Counted from the stretch's first letter, positions 25,291 to 36,179 are shown. The stretch: DNA of 64,000 bases from Colwellia sp. (GCA_013215465.1 JABSOW010000014.1:1-64000), one strand, 5' to 3'. Notes: a model not told the origin generated them from the letters alone. Translations and numbers: made by a program.

Positions 25291-27639
25291 ATGCCTAAAA
25301 AGCACAACACTAAAAAGTCAGTTAGTTCAAATAAACCATGGCTTCGGTGGTTACTAGTTACTGGCGCAAAATTAGTCTTCGCGCTTGGTTGTGCGTTAGC
25401 TATTTTTGTTATTTATTTAGACGCTAAAGTACAAAAAACTTTTGAAGGCCAACGATGGCAAGTGCCTGCGCAAATTTATGGTCAAATAGAAACATTGCAT
25501 ATCGGTGATACCATTGATGTAAACCAGATCACAAAATCACTAAAAATAAATGGCTATCGTAAAGTCAGCTCAGTAAAGTCATCGGGGCAGTTCGCCCAAT
25601 CTGCCCGCAGGTTAATTATTTATCGTCGTGCTTTTATTTTTCCTAATGTTGAACTCGATGTTACTGAAGACGTTAGCGCTGCTGTACACTTAACCATTGA
25701 TTTTACCGATAATAAAGTGAGCAAGTTATTTGTTAAAGGGAATACTGTTGAACAAATAAAACTTGAACCTATTTTATTGGCGAGATTAGTACCTGAGAAT
25801 AAGGAAGACCGTGTTTTAGTCGCATTAGAACAGGTGCCAACGAGGTTACTTGATACGTTATTATTGATTGAAGATCGTGACTTTTATCATCACCAAGGGA
25901 TTTCTCCCCTAGGCATTTTACGTGCCTTGTATAACAATATTATTGCTGGTCGTACTGTTCAAGGTGGTAGCACTTTAACGCAGCAGCTTGTTAAAAATAT
26001 GTTTTTAACAAGAGAAAGAACTCTGGTAAGAAAAGTTAAAGAAGCAATCATGGCGTTAATTATTGAAGTGCGTTATAGCAAGGACCAATTGCTTGAGGCA
26101 TACATTAACGAAGTATACCTAGGGCAACATTATGCCAATGGTATTTATGGTTTTGGTTTAGCGGCTAAGTTTTATTTTGGTAAGCCTTTAACTGAGTTAA
26201 ACAGTGGCCAAATGGCACTTTTAGTTGCCCAGGTAAAAGGGCCAAGTTATTACGATCCTTGGCGACACCCCGACAGAGCAAAGCAGCGCCGGGATTTGAT
26301 TTTGCGCTTGATGTTTGAACAAAACTTGCTTTCAGTGCAAGAGTTTGAACAAACACTTACCTCGGCATTGTCGATACGTAAACATCGACGTTTTAAAACC
26401 GAGCAATACCCCGCTTATCTGCAATTAGTCAAACGAGAACTTAATCAGTATTTAAGCAGTTATCAACAGAAAATGGGGATTCGGGTATTTACCGGTTTTT
26501 CTCATGTTTCTCAACAACTATTAGAAGAAAGCGTTGTCAGCCAATTAGCTCAATTAGAGCAAAAGCATCAACAAAAAAATTTACAAGCTGCGATGATTGT
26601 TACCGACATTGCCAGTGCCGAAATTCGTGCGTTAGTGGGGGATAGACAAAATGGTTTTGCAGGATTTAACCGGGCACTGGACGCTAAAAGGCCAGTAGGA
26701 TCTTTAATTAAACCTGCTATTTACTTAGCGGCGCTAGAGCGTTTTGAGCAATTTAATTTTGCCAGTTTGCTTGCCGATGAACCGATAACCTTGCGTAGTG
26801 ATTCTGGTGATAATGATCAAGGTAAAAAATGGCAGCCTAAAAATTATGATGGTAAGTATCGCCACCAAGTACCCTTGATTGATGGTTTAGTTAACTCCTT
26901 AAATATTCCAACAGTAAATTTAGGGATGAGCTTAGGGCTAGAAAATGTTGCTAATGCCATCCATTTACTCGGCTTCGAGGAAGATATTGTTACCCGTCCT
27001 TCTCTGTTACTTGGCGCTATTAATATGTCACCGATGCAAATTAATCAAATGTACTTAGCGTTTGCGAAGCAGGGCGAGTTTGAACAAGTACATGCGATTG
27101 ATAAAATTGTTTCATCTTATGGTGAAACGTTGTGGCAGTTTGAACCGGTTTCAACAAGAGTTATTTCAACAAATGCCGCCTACCTTATGGATTATGCTTT
27201 GATGCAAGTAGCGATAACCGGTACGGCAAAATCGCTTACTTGGCGGTTGAAAAATAGCAAGGTAGCCGGAAAAACAGGTACTAGTAATGATTTACGTGAT
27301 AGTTGGTTTGTTGGTTTTGATGCAAAAAACCTAGTCACTACTTGGTTGGGAAAAGATAATAACAAACCAACAGGATTAACCGGCAGTAGCGGCGCATTAT
27401 TGCTTTTCACTGACTTTATTAAAAAGCAGGGTGTAGTAAATAAAATCAATAAGCAACCAGATACTATCGCCATGATGGTATTTGAAGTGCAAACAGGTAA
27501 TGCAGTGACTTCACATTGCGCTAATACGGCAACTTATCCTGCTATTGTCGCCGGATTGTCAGTAAACCAAGCTTGTTTAAAAGAAAGAATCGATGGAAAG
27601 TCTTGGTTGGATAAATTATTTAGCTTTACGAAAAGCTAA
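25291..27639 (+). CDS. mrcB: penicillin-binding protein 1B (bifunctional transglycosylase/transpeptidase)
   Basis: Polymerises and cross-links peptidoglycan at the inner membrane. There is a cytoplasmic basic N-terminus, one membrane segment (~22-45), a UB2H-like region, then GT51 with EDRDFYHHQGISPLGI and QGGSTLTQQLVKN. The transpeptidase motifs are SLIK (in KRPVGSLIKP), SLN, and KTGTSNDLRDSW. 782 residues is normal. It follows hrpB closely; a stem-loop overlaps its stop. Confidence 0.97.
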   Translation: MPKKHNTKKSVSSNKPWLRWLLVTGAKLVFALGCALAIFVIYLDAKVQKTFEGQRWQVPAQIYGQIETLHIGDTIDVNQITKSLKINGYRKVSSVKSSGQFAQSARRLIIYRRAFIFPNVELDVTEDVSAAVHLTIDFTDNKVSKLFVKGNTVEQIKLEPILLARLVPENKEDRVLVALEQVPTRLLDTLLLIEDRDFYHHQGISPLGILRALYNNIIAGRTVQGGSTLTQQLVKNMFLTRERTLVRKVKEAIMALIIEVRYSKDQLLEAYINEVYLGQHYANGIYGFGLAAKFYFGKPLTELNSGQMALLVAQVKGPSYYDPWRHPDRAKQRRDLILRLMFEQNLLSVQEFEQTLTSALSIRKHRRFKTEQYPAYLQLVKRELNQYLSSYQQKMGIRVFTGFSHVSQQLLEESVVSQLAQLEQKHQQKNLQAAMIVTDIASAEIRALVGDRQNGFAGFNRALDAKRPVGSLIKPAIYLAALERFEQFNFASLLADEPITLRSDSGDNDQGKKWQPKNYDGKYRHQVPLIDGLVNSLNIPTVNLGMSLGLENVANAIHLLGFEEDIVTRPSLLLGAINMSPMQINQMYLAFAKQGEFEQVHAIDKIVSSYGETLWQFEPVSTRVISTNAAYLMDYALMQVAITGTAKSLTWRLKNSKVAGKTGTSNDLRDSWFVGFDAKNLVTTWLGKDNNKPTGLTGSSGALLLFTDFIKKQGVVNKINKQPDTIAMMVFEVQTGNAVTSHCANTATYPAIVAGLSVNQACLKERIDGKSWLDKLFSFTKS

Positions 27640-27650
27640 ATAATTTTATC
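27619..27650 (+). terminator. probable terminator of hrpB-mrcB overlapping the stop codon
   Basis: TTTAGCTTT (27619-27627) and AAAGCTAAA (27632-27640) pair around ACGA, followed by TAATTTTAT. The left arm lies in the last codons of mrcB. Confidence 0.5.
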
Positions 27651-27719
27651 AAAATAAGCACAATGCTCTTAATACCAGCAAGAGAGTTCTGTTAATGATT
27701 GATAGTTAATCATTAAAAG

Positions 27720-28073
27720 TTAATCGGTAAATGTTACTTGAAGCTTATCGATAGCAGCTGTATCAATAATACTCACGCTACCGATGCTTTTTTGTAGTTT
27801 TGCTGCCGTTTTATCTGCGCCGTAGCTTTCTGCAAAGCTGATAATATCTGCCCCGTTACAGACTACTTTTAAAGCGATGGTTCTATCTTTTAAACGATAA
27901 GACTTAACCGTTGAATTAAATCTATATAATTTGTTGCTTTTGGCTGCTTTACATACATCAATTAAAGCTGTTTCTATATATGATGACATGGGCGCCGCTT
28001 GACTTGGTAAACTAAAAGCGAGTACAGGAATTACGCTAGTTAATGCGATAATTACTGTTTTTAATGTGGCCAT
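27720..28073 (-). CDS. secreted DUF3718-family protein
   Basis: I start at ATG 28073 because GGAG sits eight bases upstream; an ATG four codons earlier is alternative. The 117-residue product begins with a signal peptide (MATLKTVIIALTSVIPVLAFSLPSQA) and is then a small exported domain with two conserved cysteines (VCKAAK, VVCNGADI). This layout matches DUF3718 proteins of Shewanella, Colwellia and relatives. Function is unknown. Confidence 0.72.
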   Translation of the reverse strand: MATLKTVIIALTSVIPVLAFSLPSQAAPMSSYIETALIDVCKAAKSNKLYRFNSTVKSYRLKDRTIALKVVCNGADIISFAESYGADKTAAKLQKSIGSVSIIDTAAIDKLQVTFTD

Positions 28074-28085
28074 GATATTCTCCAT

Positions 28086-28379
28086 AATTTGTTGAAATTG
28101 CGAAAACCTATATGCTTCGCTCCTATTAATAGTGTGCTATTTCTAGTAAAAAGTTGTTAACACTTATACCGAGAATGTAACAAGATATATGCTTTTATTG
28201 AAAGTTTATGTCGCTAAGTCAATGATGATATTTACATTATGTATTTGATGGTATTTTGTTCATTGATGTTTGTTTACATTTAGTGGTAATTAGACATACC
28301 AAATAGGCGGTAAAATCGTTTTATCTTGAGTTTAAATATTGAAAATAGTAAATAAATTTTCATTTAAAACAAAATAACA
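28086..28379. other. intergenic stretch between DUF3718 gene and yebG
   Basis: AT-rich, divergent promoters expected. No gene or strong repeat seen apart from the LexA box listed separately. Confidence 0.4.
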
Positions 28380-28395
28380 CTGGTTTTATATACAG
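28380..28395 (+). promoter_or_regulatory. LexA (SOS) box upstream of yebG
   Basis: CTGGTTTTATATACAG fits the 16-bp gammaproteobacterial LexA operator (CTGT-N8-ACAG), with one mismatch in the left half. It lies 77 bases before yebG, a known SOS gene in E. coli. Confidence 0.8.
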
Positions 28396-28471
28396 CTTTA
28401 TCTTTGTTGTGGTATGGTATCGCGGTAAGTTGAAATAATTTTAAGTTCACAAATATAACTAAGGAATAATA

Positions 28472-28777
28472 ATGGCAGTTGAAAATCGATTTGTCGTCAT
28501 TAGACATGGGGTGGAGGCAAAAACATTTATGGATAAGAAATCAGCAGATGATTATGACAAAATGTTGGATATGGCTGATAATTTGGCCGATGTTTTTGCA
28601 AAGTCTCCCATAGAACTCAGTGACGCCGTCAGTGAAGAATTGAGTATTTATTTAGCTCTACATCGTGATGAAGTGTTAATCGCTTTACTTGCAAAAAAGC
28701 CACCCCAAAAAGCACCAGTCAAAAAAAGCACTAAAAAGTCAGCTGAAAAAGAGCCTGAAAAGACCTCTACTAAGTGA
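28472..28777 (+). CDS. yebG: SOS-regulated protein YebG
   Basis: 101 residues; MAVENRFVVIRHGVEAKTF and KKSADDYDKMLDMAD match E. coli YebG block by block. The C-terminal 25 residues are Lys-rich (KKSTKKSAEKEPEK), a lineage-specific basic tail that may bind nucleic acid. E. coli yebG is DNA-damage inducible with unclear function; the LexA box upstream indicates the same control here. SD TAAGGAATAAT precedes the ATG. Confidence 0.93.
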   Translation: MAVENRFVVIRHGVEAKTFMDKKSADDYDKMLDMADNLADVFAKSPIELSDAVSEELSIYLALHRDEVLIALLAKKPPQKAPVKKSTKKSAEKEPEKTSTK

Positions 28778-28852
28778 AGTAGCGTAAGCTAAGCTATATT
28801 TTTAGTGAATATTACTAATGGGTAGTACTAAAGAATATTGTTAATAAATAAT

Positions 28853-29581
28853 ATGATTGAATACCAAGTTGTCCGTAGTCGCCGCAAAACACTTTCTTTG
28901 CAAGTTAGGTACGGTCAAGTGCTCGTTCGAGCGCCTTATTGTGTGGATGAAAAGTTCATTACAACGCTCATTGACAAAAAATCAGCTTGGTTAAAAGCTA
29001 AAATTGCTCAGCAGAGCCAAGCAAATGGATGTCGCTGTGACTTTAGTCAAGGCTCAACGTTGTTTTTATTTGGGAAGTTAGTCACGTTAGATATTATTTT
29101 TGCCAAACAAGCCCGTATCATATTAACTGATAACAATATTAATAGCCGGAAAATATTAACCATAGTACTTGCACAGCGTAATAAAAATAAATTATACAAT
29201 AGCGTATTATTAGCTACGGCGGTTAAAAAGCAGCTTGAACAATATTTTAAGCAGCAAGCTCAACAAATGATCCCACTGAAAGTTGCGATATATGCTCAAT
29301 TAACGTCATTAACACCGACAAGTATAAAAATAAGACGATATCGCTCTAGGTGGGGAAGCTGTAATAACCGTGGCGAACTAAGCTTTAACTATTTATTAAT
29401 GATGTTACCTATTGAGGTGATTAATTATGTTGTTATCCACGAGCTTTGCCATCTAGAATATTTAAATCATTCGCAAGAATTCTGGCAACTTGTTGCTAAA
29501 TATTTTCCCCAACACGTTCAAGCTAAGCAATGGATAAAAATCAATCAGTCTGCTTTACAATGGCGATTATCATCACATTAA
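28853..29581 (+). CDS. YgjP/DUF45-type metal-dependent hydrolase
   Basis: I take ATG 28853 (MIEYQVVRSRRKTLSLQV); a TTG five codons upstream is possible. RYRSRWGSCNNRGELSFNY and VVIHELCHLEYLNHSQEFW (HExxH plus a downstream His) are the signature of the YgjP-like metallopeptidase/M48-like (SprT-related) family. One member, E. coli YgjP (now UpP), was reported as a nucleoside-triphosphate pyrophosphatase/phosphatase, so the peptidase name may be misleading. 242 residues, near the norm. Confidence 0.85.
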   Translation: MIEYQVVRSRRKTLSLQVRYGQVLVRAPYCVDEKFITTLIDKKSAWLKAKIAQQSQANGCRCDFSQGSTLFLFGKLVTLDIIFAKQARIILTDNNINSRKILTIVLAQRNKNKLYNSVLLATAVKKQLEQYFKQQAQQMIPLKVAIYAQLTSLTPTSIKIRRYRSRWGSCNNRGELSFNYLLMMLPIEVINYVVIHELCHLEYLNHSQEFWQLVAKYFPQHVQAKQWIKINQSALQWRLSSH

Positions 29582-29817
29582 TTACTTTCAGCCCCGGCTC
29601 TGTTGATCTTTCGCGGTTAAATTTAATTACCTGTCTCTAAAGCTATACTTAAACGACTTCATGCAGGACTACTGAGTAATTCATGGTCAAGACGTATCTT
29701 TTTATTAATAAGTGGCATAAAAATAGCTTGTAAGTTTATTAAAGAGTAATTTTTGACATAGTCCTTGATAACTTACCGTTAATTGACGCTATTGCTCACT
29801 ACTAAGGAAACGTCTTT
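29582..29817. other. intergenic stretch, nothing recognised
   Basis: AT-rich spacer, no structure I can support. Nothing clear either in 29917-30278, where the thr promoter should lie. Confidence 0.4.
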
Positions 29818-29916
29818 ATGATGAGGCTCACTATTTACAGCATTAAAATGACATTTATCTATATTGCTTCTACGTTGCTTTCGGTTGCCTGCTTTTATTT
29901 AGTTTTCGGCAACTAA
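29818..29916 (+). CDS. candidate 32-residue membrane micro-protein
   Basis: ATG ATG at 29818, preceded by AAGGAAAC, opens a 32-residue frame starting MMRLTIYSIK and continuing with about 20 hydrophobic residues (FIYIASTLLSVACFYLVF) ending GN. A good ribosome-binding site plus a single transmembrane helix is the usual look of genuine bacterial micro-proteins. Family unknown. It lies alone in a 700-base gap before thrL; conservation is the deciding test. Confidence 0.4.
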   Translation: MMRLTIYSIKMTFIYIASTLLSVACFYLVFGN

Positions 29917-30278
29917 TTGCCATAGGTTAACCCATGGATAATAATTTGTTTATGTGATGTTAAATAACCTGAACTCTGCTTAATAAATGTTTATCTAGCA
30001 GCTATTTTTACTAACTTCTACGTTAAATTCGTTTGTAATAGGCTAGCTATTGACGCGCAAATTTGTCTTGAATTAAGTAAAACTATCAAGCTAGAGATAT
30101 AAAAACAATTTAATTCATATATTTCAATGGTGTAACTATCTCTTAAACAAAGCTCAGGTTAAATATTTTGTTAAAATAGCTGTTATGACGTTTTATGCAT
30201 AATTTATAACTTTTTATTATCTTTTATTGGTGTTAATAAAGGTTGACAGGTGTCACTAAATCAGGCATTTTACTACCC

Positions 30279-30350
30279 ATGAATAATACAGCTCAGCACA
30301 TTACCATTATCACCACCACCATCCGAATTGAGATGGCGGTCGCTGGCTAG
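30279..30350 (+). CDS. thrL: thr operon leader peptide
   Basis: A 23-codon frame, MNNTAQHITIITTTIRIEMA..., with five Thr and five Ile codons, including ITIITTTI. It is followed 24 bases later by the attenuator hairpin. Ribosome stalling at Thr/Ile codons when those amino acids are scarce should prevent termination and raise thrABC expression, as in E. coli. Confidence 0.9.
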   Translation: MNNTAQHITIITTTIRIEMAVAG

Positions 30351-30373
30351 GTGTAAAAAAATAATTTTATCGA

Positions 30374-30408
30374 AGCCCGTGACCTGCAAAGGTAACGGGC
30401 TTTTTTTA
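30374..30408 (+). terminator. thr operon attenuator
   Basis: AGCCCGTGACC (30374-30384) pairs with GGTAACGGGCT (30391-30401) with one mismatch, followed by seven T. It ends 130 bases before thrA and controls read-through into the operon. Confidence 0.9.
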
Positions 30409-30537
30409 TGTTCAGAATAAATTGCAGTTCACGATCATATGACGTTACATGGAGTAACTTAATAGACAATGCAGGATACATATGTCTTGATGTGAAAAAG
30501 TGAGCAATTGTTAACTATAAATAAAGTAGGAAAAATA

Positions 30538-33024
30538 ATGCGTGTACTTAAATTTGGTGGCTCATCATTGGCTTCAGCGGAACGTTTTCGTCAAGTTGCC
30601 GACATCATCAAAGATAAAAGCCAATCGTCAAAAGTTGCCGTAGTTGTCTCTGCGCCACAGGGAGTGACTAATCATTTAGTGGCAATGGCTGAAAATATTA
30701 GTGATGAAGCCAAAATGGTTACCGATCTTAATCACTTTAAGCGCGCTATTACTACCATTATTGACGACTTATCGGCGAGTTTAGCTAACTTTAACTCACA
30801 ACACTGTGAGCAAGCACTGACTAATTACGAACAGCAACTTCAACGTTATATGCAAGGGACAACAATGTTGTCTTATTGCCCTGAACATATTCGTGCTCGT
30901 ATTATTAGTACCGGTGAGCGTTTAAGCGTTGCCATTCTAGATTCAGTATTGCAGTCATCAGGCTTACAAGTCTCATTATTAGCGCCAGAGAAATTCTTAT
31001 TTACCAATGAGTCATCATTAAATGCGGTGGCTGATTTAGTGCTTTCTAAAGAAAAGTTTATCGTGGAATATGAAAAACTTAATCAAGTTTCGTTAATGCC
31101 TGGTTTTATTGGTATCAGTGTCAATAAAGATGGTAGTGAAGGGCAAGTCACGACGTTAGGCCGCAATGGCTCAGATTATTCTGCCGCAGTATTAGCGGTA
31201 TGTATGGAAGCTGAATGTTGTGAAATTTGGACAGATGTTGATGGCATTTATAATGCCGATCCTCGAATGATTAAAGAAGCCAAATTACTTGACTATTTAT
31301 CTTATCAAGAAGCGATGGAATTATCTTATTTTGGTGCTAGTGTCTTACATCCGAAAACTATTGGTCCAATCGCCCAGTATCATATTCCTTGTGTGATCAA
31401 AAACACCAGCAACCCAGCGGCGCCGGGTACGCTGATTTCCAACGAGAATGATCAGAAAAAATGCGTTAAAGCTATCTCTAACCTTGATGACTTAACTATG
31501 GTTAATGTTTCTGGGCCAGGTATGAAAGGAATGGTAGGCATGGCAAGTAGAGTATTTGCCACCATGAGCCGTGAAGATGTTTCTTTAGTCTTAATTAGCC
31601 AATCATCGAGTGAATATTGTATTAGTTTTTGTATTTACTCTAGTGACGCATTACGGGCCGAGCAAAGTTTAAAAGAAGAATTTGAATTAGAGCTGCTTAA
31701 TGGTTTACTTGAGCCAGTGTCTCTAAAAGGTGAGTTATCAATTGTTTCTTTGGTGGGTGATGGTATGCATCATCAACGTGGTGTGGCTGCTAAGTTTTTT
31801 AGCTCATTAGCTCAAGCTCGCGTTAACGTGATTGCAATTGCACAAGACTCATCAGAGCGTAGTATTTCTGTCGTTATAGAACAACAAAAATGTACTGATG
31901 CAATGAAAATAAGCCACCAAAACTTTTTCTCTCATAAACCAACCATTGATGTGTTTTTAGTCGGTTGTGGTGTAGTTGGTAGCGAATTAATTGCCCAAAT
32001 TTCTCGTCAGCAAGCGAGTCTTAAAAAACAAAATATCGCCTTAACAGTGTATGGCATCGCCAATTCTAAAGGGATGGTTTTTGATAAAGCCGGTATCGAT
32101 TTAGATAATTGGCAAGCAGCGATGGCAAAGGGTGCTGAAAATAAACAAGCCTTAGCAGTCAATGTTGATAATATCAAAGCGTTTGTACGTGATAATCATT
32201 TAGTTAATCCGGTATTAGTCGATTCAACCTCTAATGAAGCTCTTGCTATGAGCTATGTTGGGTATTTAGCGGAAGGCTTTCATGTGGTGACACCAAATAA
32301 AAAAGCGAATACCGATTCATGGCAGTATTACCAAGAATTACGTAGCACAGCACAAAAAACCAATCGACGCTTTTTATATGAAACGACTGTCGGCGCTGGC
32401 TTACCAGTGATAGATACCTTGCAAAATTTAATTAAAGCGGGTGATCAACTGCAGCGTTTTGAAGGTATTTTATCGGGTTCATTATCTTACATGTTTGGTA
32501 AATTAGAAGAAGGGATGTCGCTTTCACAAGCCACCGCTATTGCTAAAGAAAACGGCTTTACTGAACCTGATCCTCGCGATGATTTAAGCGGTATGGACGT
32601 AGCGCGTAAATTGTTAATCATGGCACGTGAAGCGGGTATGCAATTAGAATTATCAGACATTAACATCGAATCAGTATTACCTGATGATTTTGATGATAGC
32701 GGTGATGTTAGTGATTTTATGACTAACTTAACCAAGTTAGATGATGACTTTGCGCAACGTGTCGCTAATGCTAAATCAGCAGGTAAAGTTTTACGTTATA
32801 TTGGCAATATTGTTGATGGTAAATGCCAAGTGTCTATTGAAGCGGTTGATAGCGCTCACCCTTTGTATAGTGTTAAAGATGGTGAAAATGCTTTAGCTAT
32901 TCATAGTCGTTATTATCAACCATTACCATTTGTTTTACGTGGTTATGGCGCTGGTGCAGCCGTTACTGCCGCGGGTATTTTTGGTGATATTCTAAGAACA
33001 CTCGCTTGGGAGCAACAGCACTAA
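30538..33024 (+). CDS. thrA: bifunctional aspartokinase I / homoserine dehydrogenase I
   Basis: Phosphorylates aspartate and reduces aspartate semialdehyde to homoserine. The start is ATG 30538 ([13 protein letters not shown]) after GTAGGAA. Kinase motif KFGGSS, then [20 protein letters not shown] and the ACT pair (~315-460). The dehydrogenase follows with [10 protein letters not shown] (NADP binding, ~470) and the catalytic region [14 protein letters not shown]. 828 residues, like E. coli ThrA (820). The stop overlaps the thrB start by one base. Confidence 0.98.
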   Translation: MRVLKFGGSSLASAERFRQVADIIKDKSQSSKVAVVVSAPQGVTNHLVAMAENISDEAKMVTDLNHFKRAITTIIDDLSASLANFNSQHCEQALTNYEQQLQRYMQGTTMLSYCPEHIRARIISTGERLSVAILDSVLQSSGLQVSLLAPEKFLFTNESSLNAVADLVLSKEKFIVEYEKLNQVSLMPGFIGISVNKDGSEGQVTTLGRNGSDYSAAVLAVCMEAECCEIWTDVDGIYNADPRMIKEAKLLDYLSYQEAMELSYFGASVLHPKTIGPIAQYHIPCVIKNTSNPAAPGTLISNENDQKKCVKAISNLDDLTMVNVSGPGMKGMVGMASRVFATMSREDVSLVLISQSSSEYCISFCIYSSDALRAEQSLKEEFELELLNGLLEPVSLKGELSIVSLVGDGMHHQRGVAAKFFSSLAQARVNVIAIAQDSSERSISVVIEQQKCTDAMKISHQNFFSHKPTIDVFLVGCGVVGSELIAQISRQQASLKKQNIALTVYGIANSKGMVFDKAGIDLDNWQAAMAKGAENKQALAVNVDNIKAFVRDNHLVNPVLVDSTSNEALAMSYVGYLAEGFHVVTPNKKANTDSWQYYQELRSTAQKTNRRFLYETTVGAGLPVIDTLQNLIKAGDQLQRFEGILSGSLSYMFGKLEEGMSLSQATAIAKENGFTEPDPRDDLSGMDVARKLLIMAREAGMQLELSDINIESVLPDDFDDSGDVSDFMTNLTKLDDDFAQRVANAKSAGKVLRYIGNIVDGKCQVSIEAVDSAHPLYSVKDGENALAIHSRYYQPLPFVLRGYGAGAAVTAAGIFGDILRTLAWEQQH

Positions 33025-34046
33025 TGAGCACTGATATAGTTACCGATGACGAGTTTCCTAGTAGTGAAGCAAATAAAGAACAATGTGTGTCAGTATTTGC
33101 TCCTGCTTCTATTGGCAATGTTAGCGTTGGCTTTGATGTTTTAGGTTTAGCGGTTAAACCTATTGATGGTACCTTGTTAGGTGATGTCGTTACGGTAGAG
33201 AACGCCGCTGGCTTGGCTGCTGAAGACAGTTTAGTGGTTATCGGTGCTTTTGCCGATAAACTGCCGAGCAACAAAGAAGATAATATTGTTTGGTCATGTT
33301 TGCTGTTATTTAATCAAGCATTAATTAAGGCCAAACAAAGTGTAAGCAAAGTTAAACTGACCTTAGATAAAAGAATGCCAGTAGGGAGTGGTTTAGGCTC
33401 TAGTGCTTGCTCTGTCGTTGCGGCATTAGTCGGCTTAAATATGTTTTATGCTAAGTATAAAGGTTTTAGTTTTGCTGAAAAAACCTTACTTAAGATGACC
33501 GGCCAAATGGAAGCACAAATTAGTGGTAGTTTGCACTATGACAATGTTGCCCCTTGCTATTTAGGTGGTTTACAGTTGATGGTACCCGACAGTGAAGTCA
33601 TCAACCGCGTTTTACCCGGTTTTAACGATTGTTATTACGTGATGGCTTATCCCGGTATTGAAGTGTCAACTAAAGCTGCTCGTGATGTATTGCCAACAAG
33701 TTATAGTCGTGCCGACTTGATAAGCTATGGTCAAAATTTAGCAACCTTTGTTGATGCTTGTCATCGTCAAGATAAAGCACAGGCTTTTTCGGTATTAACC
33801 GATGTAGTCGCTGAGCCCTATAGAACTAATTTATTACCTAAATACCAACAAGCATATGATTATTTAACCGCACAAGGCTGTTTAGCGGTTGGTATTTCTG
33901 GCTCAGGGCCTACGTTGTTTTGTGTTTGTGACAGTGAGCTACAAGCGCAGACCTTTGCCACGTGGTTAGAAGATAATTACTTACAAACAGATTTAGGCTT
34001 TGTCCATATTTGCCAAGTAGATGAAGCAGGTGCAGTAGAGATATAA
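33024..34046 (+). CDS. thrB: homoserine kinase
   Basis: GHMP kinase: VFAPASIGNVSVGFDVLGLA and PVGSGLGSSACSVVAAL (ATP-binding loop), with a C-terminal GISGSGPTLFC. Start ATG 33024 shares its A with the thrA TAA stop, giving coupling. The protein has about 20 N-terminal residues more than E. coli ThrB (acidic STDIVTDDEFPSSEAN), total 340. Confidence 0.97.
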   Translation: MSTDIVTDDEFPSSEANKEQCVSVFAPASIGNVSVGFDVLGLAVKPIDGTLLGDVVTVENAAGLAAEDSLVVIGAFADKLPSNKEDNIVWSCLLLFNQALIKAKQSVSKVKLTLDKRMPVGSGLGSSACSVVAALVGLNMFYAKYKGFSFAEKTLLKMTGQMEAQISGSLHYDNVAPCYLGGLQLMVPDSEVINRVLPGFNDCYYVMAYPGIEVSTKAARDVLPTSYSRADLISYGQNLATFVDACHRQDKAQAFSVLTDVVAEPYRTNLLPKYQQAYDYLTAQGCLAVGISGSGPTLFCVCDSELQAQTFATWLEDNYLQTDLGFVHICQVDEAGAVEI

Positions 34047-34103
34047 AGGTAGCTTGCTTTTTAGCTTAACAGATTGCACCATAAGTAAACTCAGCATATT
34101 CCG

Positions 34104-34130
34104 TTCACCCTGACCTTGTCGAAAGGGTGA
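34104..34130. repeat. short hairpin repeat in thrB-thrC gap
   Basis: TTCACCCTGACCTTGTCGAA followed by AGGGTGA forms a TCACCCT/AGGGTGA stem. The CACCCTGA..TTGTCGAA..GGGTG motif is a very widespread dispersed bacterial repeat, here followed by TAAAAAAATT. It may lower read-through to thrC. Confidence 0.55.
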
Positions 34131-34156
34131 TAAAAAAATTAAAATGAGAAATTAAC

Positions 34157-35461
34157 GTGAAATTTTATAACTTAAAAGAGAATGACGAGCAAGTCAGTTT
34201 TGCTGGCGCAGTTAAACAAGGTTTAGGTAAAAATCAAGGGTTGTTCTTCCCTGTGACTATGCCAAAATTCGACAATATTGAAGCATTACTAGCGATGCCG
34301 TTAGTTGAGCGTAGTGTCAAAATATTACTTCCTTTTGTCGAAGAAGACTTAACGGAAAACGAATTAACTGACATCGTAACTGGTGCCTTTAATTTTCCGG
34401 CGCAATTGCAACCTATTACGAATGATCGAGCTATTTTAGAATTATTCCATGGCCCAACGTTAGCTTTTAAAGATTTTGGTGCGCGTTTTATGGCGAAATG
34501 TTTGCAAGTTTTTGTTGCAAAAGATGCGAAAGCAAGCGGCCAAAAAAAGCCATTAACCATTTTAACAGCTACTTCTGGTGATACCGGTGCAGCAGTTGCT
34601 CATGCTTTTCATGGTATTGATAATATCCGCGTGGTTATCATGTATCCCAAAGGTAAAATTTCGCTATTACAAGAAAAAATGTTCACTACTTTAGGTGACA
34701 ATATTGAAACCTTGTGTGTTGATGGTGATTTCGATGATTGCCAAGCGTTGGTTAAACAATCATTTGGTGACAGTGAATTAGCCACAACTATTGGTTTAAA
34801 CTCAGCTAACTCAATTAACATCAGTCGTTTACTTGCGCAAATTTGTTATTACTTTGAAGCGGTAGCGCAATTATCTCGTGCGAAAAAAGATTTAGGTGAT
34901 ATCGTTTTTTCTATTCCAAGTGGTAATTTCGGTAATTTAACTGCGGGTTTATTTGCTAAAGCGATGGGTTTACCTATCAAACGCTTTATTGCTGCCACTA
35001 ATCTTAATGATACGGTACCACGTTATTTAGAAACCGGTGAGTGGACACCTAACAGCACTGTTGCCACTATCTCCAATGCGATGGATGTTAGTAACCCAAA
35101 TAACTGGCCGCGTGTTGAGCATATGCTTAAATCGGGCATTGTTGAAGATGGCTGCGTTAGCTCAGTTTCTATTGATGAAGAGCAAACTCAATCTACGGTT
35201 ATCCAATTAAGTAAATTGGGTTATATCAGTGAGCCACATGCTGCTGTTGCTTATAAAGCGTTGCAGTATAGCGCTGTTGAAGGCGAATTTGGCGTGTTTT
35301 TAGGTACCGCGCATCCGGCTAAGTTTAAAGATGTGGTTGAAAGTATTTTAGGTCAACCACTTAGTTTACCAAAAGAATTAGCAGATTGTGCCGGTGAGCC
35401 TATTTTGTCGAAAGAGATGAGTAGCGAATTTTCTGATTTACGTGCTTATTTATTAGCATAA
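34157..35461 (+). CDS. thrC: threonine synthase
   Basis: PLP enzyme converting O-phosphohomoserine to threonine. The PLP lysine lies in [17 protein letters not shown], the phosphate-binding loop is [14 protein letters not shown], and [13 protein letters not shown] is the second cofactor loop. 434 residues, the short E. coli-type enzyme. Last gene of thrABC; about 110 bases after thrB. Confidence 0.97.
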   Translation: MKFYNLKENDEQVSFAGAVKQGLGKNQGLFFPVTMPKFDNIEALLAMPLVERSVKILLPFVEEDLTENELTDIVTGAFNFPAQLQPITNDRAILELFHGPTLAFKDFGARFMAKCLQVFVAKDAKASGQKKPLTILTATSGDTGAAVAHAFHGIDNIRVVIMYPKGKISLLQEKMFTTLGDNIETLCVDGDFDDCQALVKQSFGDSELATTIGLNSANSINISRLLAQICYYFEAVAQLSRAKKDLGDIVFSIPSGNFGNLTAGLFAKAMGLPIKRFIAATNLNDTVPRYLETGEWTPNSTVATISNAMDVSNPNNWPRVEHMLKSGIVEDGCVSSVSIDEEQTQSTVIQLSKLGYISEPHAAVAYKALQYSAVEGEFGVFLGTAHPAKFKDVVESILGQPLSLPKELADCAGEPILSKEMSSEFSDLRAYLLA

Positions 35462-35486
35462 TACTTTCTTTGATTTAAGAAACCAC

Positions 35487-36179
35487 ATGATCAAACCTCA
35501 CTGGCAACAGATAATTGCGCAAGCAAAACTGCAAAGTTATTATTGCCAGTTACAAGAAGACATTGCTCAACAAAGAGCGCAGGGCATTACTATTTTTCCT
35601 GAGAAAAAGGATGTCTTTCGCGCGTTTGAGTTTTGCGATTTAGCAGAGGTAAAAGTAGTTATTTTAGGACAAGACCCTTATCATGGCGTAGGCAAAGGTG
35701 ACTATTGTTATCAGCCGCAAGCACATGGCTTGGCATTTTCCGTTACTAGTCATATTAAAGTACCTCCTTCTTTGGTTAATATTTATAAAGAGCTAAGTAC
35801 CGATATTGACGGCTTTAACACGCCAACTCACGGCAATTTGACCTCATGGGCAAAGCAAGGGGTACTTTTACTCAATACCGTACTCACAGTACAGCAAGGT
35901 AAAGCTCACTCGCATGCTAAATTAGGTTGGGAACGTTTTACCGATGATATTATTGCGCAAATTAATCAGCATAATACAGGCTGTGTTTTTATTTTATGGG
36001 GTGCTCATGCTCAGAAGAAAGGGCGCAATATCGATGAAAGTAAGCACTTAGTGCTAAATGGCCCACACCCCTCACCACTTTCAGCTTACCGTGGTTTTTT
36101 TGGCTGTCAGCATTTTTCTAGCGCTAATGCGTGGCTGAGCCAAAATGGTAAACAAGAAATTAACTGGCAAAAGCTATAA
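35487..36179 (+). CDS. ung: uracil-DNA glycosylase (family 1)
   Basis: Removes uracil from DNA. GQDPYHG (water-activating Asp), LLNTVLTV, and [19 protein letters not shown] (leucine loop) are the family motifs. 230 residues, as in E. coli (229). It begins 25 bases after thrC on the same strand and may be read from the thr operon. Confidence 0.97.
   Translation: MIKPHWQQIIAQAKLQSYYCQLQEDIAQQRAQGITIFPEKKDVFRAFEFCDLAEVKVVILGQDPYHGVGKGDYCYQPQAHGLAFSVTSHIKVPPSLVNIYKELSTDIDGFNTPTHGNLTSWAKQGVLLLNTVLTVQQGKAHSHAKLGWERFTDDIIAQINQHNTGCVFILWGAHAQKKGRNIDESKHLVLNGPHPSPLSAYRGFFGCQHFSSANAWLSQNGKQEINWQKL

Noticed and set aside
30243..30271. TTGACA as the thr promoter
   Set aside because: No matching -10 at proper spacing, and it would start transcription at the thrL ATG.
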